From Rhodocyclales bacterium GT-UBC (GTDB lineage Bacteria; Pseudomonadota; Gammaproteobacteria; Burkholderiales; Rhodocyclaceae), in NCBI GenBank assembly GCA_003583745.1, contig QXPY01000007.1, positions 220,479 to 284,478 of the forward strand: DNA of 64,000 nucleotides, given 5' to 3'. Positions 46,897 to 54,811 of the stretch are shown here, in pieces; positions within the stretch are counted from its first letter, which is position 1; every line of letters begins with the position of its first letter. Below the pieces are notes generated by a model that saw nothing but the letters and a program-made list of their open reading frames with translations, was not told where the DNA came from and did no database searches. The translations under genes and the position numbers were made by a program.

Positions 46897-47751
46897 CTAG
46901 AACTTCAGCGCCTCGACCAGCGAACCGACCTGTTCGGCCGACTCTTCGAGAATGCCGGTCAAGGTCTCTTCGCCGATATCCATGTCGATACAGGCCGAGC
47001 ACTTGTCCGCCGCCTCATCGCCCGGCTGCGCATAGAGCGGCGACATGACCGGCGCCAGATCCTCGGCGAGCAACAGCGTATCGGCCAGACTTCCCGGCGG
47101 AATGGTCAAATAGCCCTCCCAGCCGCCCTCGATCCCGGCCATGATGCCCTCCGGCACCTTGAGCACTTTCAGCACCTCACGCCCGACCAAGGCTTCGCCG
47201 CCTTCCATCCATTCGATGAAGCCGCCATCGAGCAAGCCGGGGAATTCCTTGGCACGGGAGAGCAGGTAAAAGCCGCCTACCTCATGCAGGATGCCGGCAA
47301 ACATCGCCGCCTCGGGATCGATATGGGTCACCCGGCGGGCAATGACATGGGCCAGCGACGCGACGTGCGCCGTGTGCTGCCAGAGCTGGTTGCCCAGTTG
47401 CTGCAAGGCCGGGTCGCTCGGCTGCCCGGCCAGTTGCCGGGCGAACAAGGCAGTTGCCAGCGACTGCAAGGTATAAAACCCCAGCCTCGAAATGGCCGCC
47501 CGGACATCGCTGATTTCCCGCCCGGAGCGGTTGTAGGCCAACGAATTGGCAATTGCCACCACCCGCGCCGCCAGCAGCGGTTCGGCCTGAACCAGCCGGG
47601 CGGCGGCCTCAATGTGACACTCCGGATCGGCCAGCGCATCCCGCAACTTGATGGTGACGCGCGCACTGGTCGGAAAGGCCAATTCGCCCTTGGCGGCATC
47701 GGCGGCAATCGAGCGGAAGATTTCGAGCTTGTCCATCCTCGGATCATACAT
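46897..47751 (-). CDS. HDOD domain protein
   Basis: HDOD proteins are HD-related signalling modules without the catalytic pair. The 284-residue protein has the PTSARVTIKLRDALADPECH opening, RLVQAEPLLAARVVAIANS and AMFAGILHEVGGFYLL where the usual HD histidine/aspartate appears as HEVG. AGGGA precedes the ATG at 47751. The upstream frame start would add unrelated residues. It is divergent from the metallo-beta-lactamase gene. Confidence 0.85.
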   Translation of the reverse strand: MYDPRMDKLEIFRSIAADAAKGELAFPTSARVTIKLRDALADPECHIEAAARLVQAEPLLAARVVAIANSLAYNRSGREISDVRAAISRLGFYTLQSLATALFARQLAGQPSDPALQQLGNQLWQHTAHVASLAHVIARRVTHIDPEAAMFAGILHEVGGFYLLSRAKEFPGLLDGGFIEWMEGGEALVGREVLKVLKVPEGIMAGIEGGWEGYLTIPPGSLADTLLLAEDLAPVMSPLYAQPGDEAADKCSACIDMDIGEETLTGILEESAEQVGSLVEALKF

Positions 47752-47903
47752 GATCGTCCCTTGCCTCGAAGCAGAGTTGCAGCAACGGCAACATCCGGAA
47801 ACGCCACCCGACAGGCCGCTCCATTCGAGGCGGCAAGCCCGATCCCTGCCAAACAATGCGCTTGTCGTGGGATACTGCCGCTTCCCCCCAACTGGAGAAC
47901 TCA

Positions 47904-48890
47904 ATGACAGCCCTGTCCTCCCTGTCCACTCGGACCGCCCCCCTGCTACGCGGCCTGCTCGCCGGCCTGTTCATGCTGGCCAGCGGTATCGCCGCCGCCG
48001 AAGCCCCGCTGCAGAAAACGCAGGTCCCCGGCTACTACCGGATGAATCTCGGCCAGTTCGAAGTCACCGCCTTGTACGACGGCGCCATCAAGCTCGATAC
48101 CAAGCTGCTCAAGAACAGCAACGAAAAGGAAATCCAGCAACTGCTCGCCCGCCTGTTCGTCAAGGGCCCGGCCGTGCAAACCGCGGTCAACGCCTACCTG
48201 GTCAATACCGGCAGCAAGCTGGTTCTGATCGACGCCGGCGCCGCCAAACTGTTCGGGCCCAGCCTCGGCAACATCGTCGACAACCTGAAAGCGGCCGGCT
48301 ACAAGCCGGAACAGGTCGATGCCGTCCTCGTCACCCACCTGCACGGCGACCACGTCAATGGCCTGATCGATGCCGAAGGCAAGGCCGTCTTCGCCAATGC
48401 CGAAGTCTGGTCAGCCAAGGCCGACAACGATTTCTGGCTGAGCGAGGAAATCGCCGCCAAAGCGCCGAAGGAAGCCCAGGGCTTCTTCAAGATGGCGCGC
48501 GACGCTGCCGCCCCCTACATCAAGTCCGGCAAATGGAAGACCTTCAGCGGCAACCAGCCGCTGCTGCCCGGCTTTGCCAGTTACGCCGCCAATGGCCACA
48601 CGCCGGGCCACAGCGCCTACCTGATCGGCTCCGGCGAAGAGCAATTGCTGATCTGGGGCGACATCGTGCATAACCACGCCGTGCAATTCGCCCGGCCGCA
48701 TGTTGCCATCGAGTTCGACAACGACCGCAAGGCCGCCGTCGCCACCCGCAAGGCCATCTTCGCCAAGGCCGCCAAGGAAAAGCTGCTGGTCGGCGGCATG
48801 CACCTGCCCTTCCCCGGCATCGGCCACGTCCGCGCCGAAAGCAAGGGCTATAGCTGGATTCCGGTCGAATTCTCGCCGACCCAGGAATAA
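47904..48890 (+). CDS. secreted metallo-beta-lactamase-fold hydrolase
   Basis: The 328-residue protein has a signal peptide (LLRGLLAGLFMLASGIAAAE) and the metal-binding motif VTHLHGDHVNG (H145, H147, D149, H150). Later ANGHTPGHSAYLIGSG and LLIWGDIVHNHAVQF supply further ligands. It resembles periplasmic MBL enzymes of the quorum-quenching/organophosphate-hydrolase type, but the substrate is unknown. GGAG precedes the ATG at 47904. A strong terminator follows. Confidence 0.9.
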   Translation: MTALSSLSTRTAPLLRGLLAGLFMLASGIAAAEAPLQKTQVPGYYRMNLGQFEVTALYDGAIKLDTKLLKNSNEKEIQQLLARLFVKGPAVQTAVNAYLVNTGSKLVLIDAGAAKLFGPSLGNIVDNLKAAGYKPEQVDAVLVTHLHGDHVNGLIDAEGKAVFANAEVWSAKADNDFWLSEEIAAKAPKEAQGFFKMARDAAAPYIKSGKWKTFSGNQPLLPGFASYAANGHTPGHSAYLIGSGEEQLLIWGDIVHNHAVQFARPHVAIEFDNDRKAAVATRKAIFAKAAKEKLLVGGMHLPFPGIGHVRAESKGYSWIPVEFSPTQE

Positions 48891-48912
48891 GCCTCCACCC
48901 GCCTCCGGCATG

Positions 48913-48946
48913 AAAAAGCCCCGCCCATTTCGGCGGGGCTTTTTTT
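48913..48946. terminator. bidirectional rho-independent terminator
   Basis: GCCCCGCC pairs with GGCGGGGC around CATTTC, flanked by A-run and T-run that extend the stem and give U-tails both ways. It ends the MBL gene and, on the other strand, the convergent beta-helix gene. Confidence 0.93.
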
Positions 48947-48964
48947 GACCGGACGCCGGGCGGA

Positions 48965-50254
48965 CTATTGGAAGGCGCCCGGCGACAAGCCCCGACTCGC
49001 CCGCAACGGACGGGTGCCAACCGGGAAGGCGAACTCCGCCGTCGGCATCAAGGCCACGCCATTGACGCTGCCCGGCGCCCGCACCGTGCCGCGCAATGGC
49101 GACTGGCTGGTCAGCCGCAAGGGAATCCCGTTCTCTTCGACCAGATCGGCCCGCGCCACCATCTGGTTGCCCTCGGCGCGGCCCTGCGCCGGCGTTTGCA
49201 GCACGCCGCGCCCAACCGTCAGGTTATTGAGCTGCCAGACCTCGGCACCGGCCGGAAACTTGTCCTGCCAGACAACCAGGAAATTGCCGCCGGGATAGTC
49301 GTTGAGCAGCGTGTTGTGCGAAAGGTAGAGGCGGTTGTCGGCCCAGCGCTGGCCTTCGGCGCCATAGGAAACGATGGCCGGATTGTCGGTGCCGCTGCTT
49401 TGCCCGATGGTATTGCCGATCACGTAGGCCAAACCGCCATTCGGAAACTCAAGCTCGTAGGAGGCCCGCCCGCCCTCGCCATCGACCAGCATGTTGTACA
49501 TGACGTGGCTCTCGCGCGCCCGCGACTTGACCAGATGCCCGAGGTAACCGCCGGACAGCCGGCTGCCGGTGAGCACGAACTTGCCAATGGCGCCGACATA
49601 GAGCAAATGGTGCCAGCGCCCGGCATGCAGCGGCGCCAGGCCGAATTCGCTGTCCTGCACGACCAGGCTGAGTTCCTCGATATTGGCGGTCAGGATGCCC
49701 ATCTCGTTATCGACGAAACGGCAGCCGACCACCGTCAGGTCGCCCTTTTCAAAGCGGATGCCGGCACCGATGCCGTTCTCGACCCGCGCCCCGCGAAACT
49801 CGATGTTCTCGATCCGCACTTCGCCGCCCCGCACCACCCAGATCGCCTTGCCCTCCGCATCCTTGCCGTCGGCGATCATCACCGGACGCTTGCCGACCCC
49901 GCGTATGAGCAAGTGGTTCTGCGTCCACACCGCCGGCTGTCCACGGTAATCGCCCGACAAGACTTCGATCACCTCGCCATCCCGGGCCAATCTGGCCGCT
50001 TCGCTCAGCGTAGTGACCTTTTCGCCCGCTCCGACCCGCATCGTAGCCTTGGCGGCCGGCGCCGCTTTCTGGGGGGAAGCGGCGGCCGGCTGCGCAAACA
50101 ATTTGCCGTCCGGACCACGCCGGATTTCGCCGAGCGAATCCGGCTCACGCGGCAACCGATCCTGGGCCTCGGCCCACAGCGCCGAAACGGGCGCCAACAG
50201 CGTGCTGCCCAGCAACAGACAGCGGCACAGACGGCGAAAATCGGCAGTAGTCAC
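48965..50254 (-). CDS. exported right-handed parallel beta-helix protein
   Basis: The 429-residue protein has a signal peptide (FRRLCRCLLLGSTLLAPVSALWAEA, here in its core LLLGSTLLAPVSALWAEA). Repeated short-strand turns typical of pectate-lyase-like beta-helices follow, such as VEVRIENIEFRGARVENG-type segments VRIENIEFRGARVENG and LTVVGCRFVDNEMGILTAN. The GTG at 50254 has GAGGAG six bases upstream, better than any ATG. Such folds act as polysaccharide lyases or hydrolases, or as structural proteins; no catalytic residue set is obvious. Confidence 0.78.
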   Translation of the reverse strand: MTTADFRRLCRCLLLGSTLLAPVSALWAEAQDRLPREPDSLGEIRRGPDGKLFAQPAAASPQKAAPAAKATMRVGAGEKVTTLSEAARLARDGEVIEVLSGDYRGQPAVWTQNHLLIRGVGKRPVMIADGKDAEGKAIWVVRGGEVRIENIEFRGARVENGIGAGIRFEKGDLTVVGCRFVDNEMGILTANIEELSLVVQDSEFGLAPLHAGRWHHLLYVGAIGKFVLTGSRLSGGYLGHLVKSRARESHVMYNMLVDGEGGRASYELEFPNGGLAYVIGNTIGQSSGTDNPAIVSYGAEGQRWADNRLYLSHNTLLNDYPGGNFLVVWQDKFPAGAEVWQLNNLTVGRGVLQTPAQGRAEGNQMVARADLVEENGIPLRLTSQSPLRGTVRAPGSVNGVALMPTAEFAFPVGTRPLRASRGLSPGAFQ

Positions 50255-50406
50255 GGCGTGCTCCTCAAGCATGGCAAGGCACTCCATCATGCCAGAACAT
50301 CCAGCCGGCATTAAGGCCGATTCGCCGCGCCGCGATTTACCACTTGTTACAGCTCGCTGCGCCGGTGCGACCTAGAATCGATCCATCATTCAGAAGGAGC
50401 CCAAGC

Positions 50407-50778
50407 ATGCCGATCCGTAAATTGACGCTGCTCGCCGCCACCAGTTGCCTCCTGACGATCGCCGGCTGCGTTGTCGCCCCGCCCGGCCACCCGGTCTATC
50501 GCGAACCGATCATCGTCGCGCCGCCCGCACCGCGCGTCGAATATGTCGGACCGCCGCCGGTGGTCGGTCAGATCTGGATCGGCGGCTTCTGGAACTGGGC
50601 CGGCAACCGCCACGAATGGGTCCCCGGTCACTGGGAAGCACCGCGTCCCGGCTACGTCTGGGTGCCGCATCGCTGGGAACAGCACGGCGACCGTTGGCAA
50701 CAATACGGCGGCCACTGGGAGGCCCATGACCACGGACGCCACGAAGGCCATCGGGAGTATCGCGACGACCGCCGTTGA
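50407..50778 (+). CDS. YXWGXW repeat lipoprotein
   Basis: A 123-residue lipoprotein with the lipobox LLTIAGC (cysteine near residue 21) and tandem aromatic repeats IWIGGFWNWAGNRHEWVPGHW, YVWVPHRWEQHGDRWQQYGG. This matches the YXWGXW-type lipoproteins of unknown function; the first repeat is quoted as its core WIGGFWNWAGNRHEW. The C-terminus is rich in histidine and arginine. AAGGAG precedes the ATG at 50407. The divergent neighbour is the beta-helix gene. Confidence 0.88.
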   Translation: MPIRKLTLLAATSCLLTIAGCVVAPPGHPVYREPIIVAPPAPRVEYVGPPPVVGQIWIGGFWNWAGNRHEWVPGHWEAPRPGYVWVPHRWEQHGDRWQQYGGHWEAHDHGRHEGHREYRDDRR

Positions 50779-50841
50779 ACACGTGGCGGAAGCGCAGGCT
50801 ATGTCAGCATATTGAAAGTTGCGGCACCCTAAACTGCCCGC

Positions 50842-51702
50842 ATGCTGCACAACCTCCTCCGCCGCCTGACCTTGCCCGGAGCCATCTCTTCAACCATGGC
50901 CCAGGCCGGCGCCGTCGCGGCAAGCCTGACGATATTCGCGGCCGACCTGGCCACCGCAGCCGACATCCGCCTGCATGTGCTCTACGTCTTCCCACTGGTC
51001 ACCGTCGCGCTGCATTGCGAAAGACTGCTCGCCGCCGGGCTGTTGCTCCCCTTCATCATCATTCTGCAGGTCCTGACTTTCAGCCGCCAGGAAAGCAGCC
51101 TGTCGGCAATCCTCACCGACACCCTGGTCAGCAGTGCCGCCGCCCTGCTTGCCATCGGCCTTGCCCGCGGCATGCGCAGCAATCACCTGCACGTGCTGAA
51201 CCTGGCCAACCGCGATGCCTTGACCAACCTGCTCAACCGGCGCAGCTTCGAAAAACTGACCGATCGCGAAATCAGCCGCCAGCGCCGGCATGGCGGCCTG
51301 TTCTCTTTGGCGGTGGTCGATATCGACGACTTCAAGAAACTCAACGACAGCCAGGGCCACCACTTCGGCGACCTGGCGCTCAAGGGCATCGCCCGCATCC
51401 TGGTTGCGCATACCCGCCAATCGGATGCGGTGGCCCGCATCGGTGGTGACGAGTTCGCCATCCTGATGCCGCAGACCGATCTCGCTCATGCCCGCCAACT
51501 CTGTGCCAAGCTGGAACGACAGATCAGTTGCGGCGTCGAGATCACCGGCTACCCGCTCAGCGCGAGCATCGGCTGCGCCTGCTTCGAACAGGCCCCCCCA
51601 TCCACCTCCGAAGCACTCAAACAGGCCGACCAACACATGTACCAAGCCAAAGCAGCAGGAAAAACGCCCGCCGTGACAAACTGCAAGGCGGAACACAAAT
51701 GA
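50842..51702 (+). CDS. diguanylate cyclase (GGDEF) with membrane region
   Basis: The enzyme makes cyclic di-GMP. The 286-residue protein has three hydrophobic helices at the N-terminus (about 12-110) and a GGDEF domain: RDALTNLLNRRSFEKL, VVDIDDFKKLNDSQGHHFGD and the intact signature RIGGDEFAILMPQ near 200. No inhibitory RxxD site is obvious four residues upstream. The sensor region may detect a membrane or redox signal. It overlaps the next small gene by four bases. Confidence 0.9.
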   Translation: MLHNLLRRLTLPGAISSTMAQAGAVAASLTIFAADLATAADIRLHVLYVFPLVTVALHCERLLAAGLLLPFIIILQVLTFSRQESSLSAILTDTLVSSAAALLAIGLARGMRSNHLHVLNLANRDALTNLLNRRSFEKLTDREISRQRRHGGLFSLAVVDIDDFKKLNDSQGHHFGDLALKGIARILVAHTRQSDAVARIGGDEFAILMPQTDLAHARQLCAKLERQISCGVEITGYPLSASIGCACFEQAPPSTSEALKQADQHMYQAKAAGKTPAVTNCKAEHK

Positions 51703-51881
51703 ACCGCATCGTGGAAAGCCTGGTTGCCGGCATCGGCATTTTCGTCGGTTCCTTGCTCTGGGATGTCGCGTTCGGAGACGGCATTCAGGATGACGACATT
51801 GCCGAGGCACTATTCATCGCCTTGCTGGCCGCGCTGATCCAGTACGGGCTGGGCCGCCGGCAAAGACAACGCTGGCGTTGA
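51699..51881 (+). CDS. small membrane protein coupled to the cyclase
   Basis: A 60-residue protein with one or two hydrophobic segments (VESLVAGIGIFVGSLLWDVAF and IAEALFIALLAALIQYGL). Its ATG overlaps the cyclase TGA. No family recognised; the tight coupling is the main support for it being real. Confidence 0.55.
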   Translation: MNRIVESLVAGIGIFVGSLLWDVAFGDGIQDDDIAEALFIALLAALIQYGLGRRQRQRWR

Positions 51882-51884
51882 GGC

Positions 51885-53279
51885 TCAGTTGGCGAGCGGC
51901 GCCGACCTGGGAAACACCACCCGAAACAACGTTCCCCCTTCCGCCCCGGCGCGGGCCAGCACGATATCCGCGCCATGACGTTCGGCCACTTCCTTGACGA
52001 TGGCGAGACCAAGGCCGGTCCCCTGGCCGCTCGTCCCGGCAGGACGGTAGAAGCGTTCGAAAATGCGTTCGCGCTCCTCGGCCGGAATCCCCGGCCCGTT
52101 GTCCTCGACCTCGACATAGGCCCGCCCCGCCCCGTCGACACCGCAGCGCGCCGTCACCCGACCGCCGACCGGGGTGTAGTTGAGGGCATTGTCGATCAGG
52201 TTGGCGAGCATCTCGCGCAGCAGCCAATCGACGCCTGAAACGCGTGCCGGCTCGGTTTCGAAACCGAGATCGATCTGCCGCGCCAGCGCCCGGTCGTACC
52301 AGGCCGAGGCGCTGGCTTCGAGCAGGCCGGCCAGATCGACCGGGCGTTGTTCGTGGGCGATGTTGGCATCCGGCCCGGAACGCGCCAGGGCCAGCAGTTG
52401 ATGCGTCAGATGGCCAAGGCGATGAGTGGCGTCGAGCAGACGCTCGCCGCGCTGCCGATAGTCGGCCGGCAACTCGCCGACATGCAGCTCAAGCTGGGTT
52501 TGCAGGCTGGCCAGCGGCGTTTTTAACTGATGCGCCGCGTTGGCGAGGAAGGCTTGCTGGGCCTGCACCGCCGAGCGCAAATCCTCGACCAGCCCGTCCA
52601 TGGCGCGAATCAGCGGCTCGGCCTCGCCGGGCACCTCGCTTTTCGGCAGCGGGCTGAGATCGTGCGGCTGGCGGCGGCTGATTTCCTGGCTCAACACGGT
52701 GAGCGGCGCCAAGCCCCGCCGGACGCCGATATAGACCAGGGCCAGCGTGGCGAAAATGAGCAGCAGATTGGGCAGGATCATGCCGGCCAGGATCTTCGAG
52801 CCGGCCCGTTCACGTTTGAGGGTGGTTTCCGCCACCGTGACCGTCACCGGCCCGGCTGCCGTTTCGATGCGATAACTGGCCTTGCGGATCTGCTTGCCGC
52901 GGAACTGCGCATCGGACAAGGACGGATTGCGGCCGGGCAGCGGCGGCTCCGGTAGCAGGTCCGAGTCGCCGGCCAGCAACTGCAGGTCCGGCCCGTAAAT
53001 CGACAGGAATTCCTGGTCGCTGCGGTCGGTACGCAAGACCGCTTCGGCCGCCGCCGGAAAATCCACCTGCAGGCGCGAATCGAGAAAGCGCACCCGCCCG
53101 GCCAGCGCCACCGCATCGTCGGCCAGGGCGTGATCGTAGGCGGCGGCAGCCGGCTCGAAGGCGATCCGGTAATCCACCGCCAGGCTGAAAACCAGCAGCA
53201 GCATCAGCGGCAGCAGCAGCAGGACGAGCAGGCGCCGGCGCAGGGTGCCGAGCCGCCCCTTAGTCGCTGGCGAGTTCAT
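51885..53279 (-). CDS. two-component sensor histidine kinase (QseC-like)
   Basis: The 464-residue kinase has two membrane helices (LLVLLLLPLMLLLVFSLAV and ILPNLLLIFATLALVYIGV) flanking a periplasmic 2CSK-N-like sensor. The phosphoacceptor is in LANAAHQLKTPLASLQTQL near 253, and the ATPase N, G1 and G2 boxes are EMLANLIDNALNYTP, VEVEDNGPGIP and GTGLGLAIVKEVAERHG. Its start lies inside the 3' end of the response-regulator gene, a 20-base overlap. It presumably phosphorylates that regulator; the signal is unknown. Confidence 0.92.
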   Translation of the reverse strand: MNSPATKGRLGTLRRRLLVLLLLPLMLLLVFSLAVDYRIAFEPAAAAYDHALADDAVALAGRVRFLDSRLQVDFPAAAEAVLRTDRSDQEFLSIYGPDLQLLAGDSDLLPEPPLPGRNPSLSDAQFRGKQIRKASYRIETAAGPVTVTVAETTLKRERAGSKILAGMILPNLLLIFATLALVYIGVRRGLAPLTVLSQEISRRQPHDLSPLPKSEVPGEAEPLIRAMDGLVEDLRSAVQAQQAFLANAAHQLKTPLASLQTQLELHVGELPADYRQRGERLLDATHRLGHLTHQLLALARSGPDANIAHEQRPVDLAGLLEASASAWYDRALARQIDLGFETEPARVSGVDWLLREMLANLIDNALNYTPVGGRVTARCGVDGAGRAYVEVEDNGPGIPAEERERIFERFYRPAGTSGQGTGLGLAIVKEVAERHGADIVLARAGAEGGTLFRVVFPRSAPLAN

Positions 53280-53934
53280 CGAGACGGTAGCCGATGCCGC
53301 GTATGGTGCGGATTTCCACGCCCATGCCCTGCACCTTCTGGCGCAGGCGGGAAACGTAGATCTCGACCGCATTGGCGGTGATCTCGTTTTCCCATTCGCT
53401 GAGGCTTTCGGCCATTTTCTGCTTGGCGACCACATTCGGGCTGGCCAGCATCAATTGCTGCAGGATTTCCCACTCGCGGCCGGTCAGGTCGAGCGGGCTG
53501 CCCTTGCCGGTTACCGTGCGCCGCCCGAGGTCGAGCCGCAAGGCGCCGACCGCCAGCTCCGACGACGCCGCCGAGCGGCTGCGCCGGATCAAGGCCCGCA
53601 GGCGGGCCAGCAATTCGGGCAGCTGAAAGGGTTTGACCATGTAGTCGTCGCCACCCAGATCGAGACCGCTGATCCGGTCGTCCAGCCCGTCGCGGGCGGT
53701 GAGGATCAATACCGGCAGTTGAATGCCGTGCAGGCGCAGGCGGCGGATCAGCTCCAGCCCGCTGATCCCGGGCAGGCCGATATCGACGATGGCCAGGTCG
53801 TAATGGGTCAGTTGCAGGGCCGATTCCGCCGACTCGGCGGCGGCCAGGTGATCGACCGAGAAACCGCCCTTCTCCAGGCCTTCGACGATGCTCTCGGCCA
53901 ACATCAGGTCATCTTCTACAAGCAGGACACGCAT
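53260..53934 (-). CDS. OmpR/PhoB-family response regulator
   Basis: The 224-residue regulator has a receiver domain (phosphoacceptor D51 in LAIVDIGLPGISGLEL, K101-type VKPFQ) and a C-terminal winged helix (VVAKQKMAESLSEWENEITA, YVSRLRQKVQGMGVEIRTIRG as its core SRLRQKVQGMGVEIRTIRG). It overlaps the kinase gene downstream. Its regulon is unknown; the nearby czcCBA operon is a candidate because both are on the same strand within a few kb. Confidence 0.93.
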   Translation of the reverse strand: MRVLLVEDDLMLAESIVEGLEKGGFSVDHLAAAESAESALQLTHYDLAIVDIGLPGISGLELIRRLRLHGIQLPVLILTARDGLDDRISGLDLGGDDYMVKPFQLPELLARLRALIRRSRSAASSELAVGALRLDLGRRTVTGKGSPLDLTGREWEILQQLMLASPNVVAKQKMAESLSEWENEITANAVEIYVSRLRQKVQGMGVEIRTIRGIGYRLDELASD

Positions 53935-53993
53935 CGCATTCTCAAGGTCGTGGAATCGGCACAGGGGAGCGCCGATGATACCGCCGAAAAGGT

Positions 53994-54017
53994 GGAAGGC
54001 TCCCGCAGGAGCCTTCC
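53994..54017. terminator. perfect hairpin, possible terminator for the DUF2076 gene
   Basis: GGAAGGCTCC and GGAGCCTTCC pair perfectly around CGCA. On the minus strand the bases after it are ACCTTTTC, a short T-run, so it may stop the DUF2076 transcript before the response regulator. Confidence 0.5.
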
Positions 54018-54081
54018 GTGGTGACCTGATTCATCTGGAGAGGAGGGGTATCAGGCCACCGGGGGGAACATTGCCAAGTGT

Positions 54082-54678
54082 CTACATCCAGTCGGGGTCG
54101 CTGCTATCGTCCAGACCGTCGCTCAGCGCGGCAAAGCCGCTATCGCTGCCGGACTGGCTGTCCGGCTCGAAAAAGTTGTTGATCACCGTCGTTTCATTGG
54201 GCAGCGAGGCCAGATTGTTACCGCCGAACAGGCCGCCGTTCTGATGGCCCATCAGGTGCTCGATACCCTGGAAGAGGAAGGAGCCGGCGACCACGCCGGC
54301 CGCGGTCGTCGCCACATTGCCCAGCCAGCCCGAACCCCAGCCGGCAGACGGGGCGGCGGGTGCGGCGGCAGCAGGCGCCGGGGCCGGAGCCGGTCGAGCG
54401 GCCGAATTGCCCCAGCTGTTGCTATCGGCAAAGGCCGGGCGTGAGGCGCTGGCCCGCGCCGCATCCAGCTCGGCCTGCAGTTGATCGATCCGGCCTTGCG
54501 CATTGCGCAGCGCCTGTTCCTGCAGGAAAGCCTTCTGCACCAGCAGGTAGGCGGCATCCGGCTGACGGCCGAGGGCGTCGCGAATCAGCGATTCGGCCTC
54601 GGCATCCTTCTGGCCGACGCGGGCGGCGACCAGCTGCGACAAAAAGGCATTCAGTTGTTCGCGTTCCTGGAAATTCAT
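54082..54678 (-). CDS. DUF2076 family protein
   Basis: The 198-residue protein opens NFQEREQLNAFLSQLVAARV and has a helical coiled region (AFLQEQALRNAQGRIDQLQA). An Ala/Pro-rich linker follows ([20 protein letters not shown]), then a glycine-rich middle with one membrane-like stretch and an acidic tail. The second ATG (54678) is preferred because GGAG sits nine bases upstream. Function unknown; it precedes the two-component genes on the same strand. Confidence 0.8.
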   Translation of the reverse strand: MNFQEREQLNAFLSQLVAARVGQKDAEAESLIRDALGRQPDAAYLLVQKAFLQEQALRNAQGRIDQLQAELDAARASASRPAFADSNSWGNSAARPAPAPAPAAAAPAAPSAGWGSGWLGNVATTAAGVVAGSFLFQGIEHLMGHQNGGLFGGNNLASLPNETTVINNFFEPDSQSGSDSGFAALSDGLDDSSDPDWM

Positions 54679-54811
54679 GCTCATGCACTCCGTGATGACG
54701 ACGAGTTCAAGATACGGGCGGCCGCAGTGACATTCAAGTTCGCTTTTGCAACAAGGTGTTGCCGGAAACTGTCGGCGCTGTCAGCAAACATGCCGAATGA
54801 ATCGGACGGGC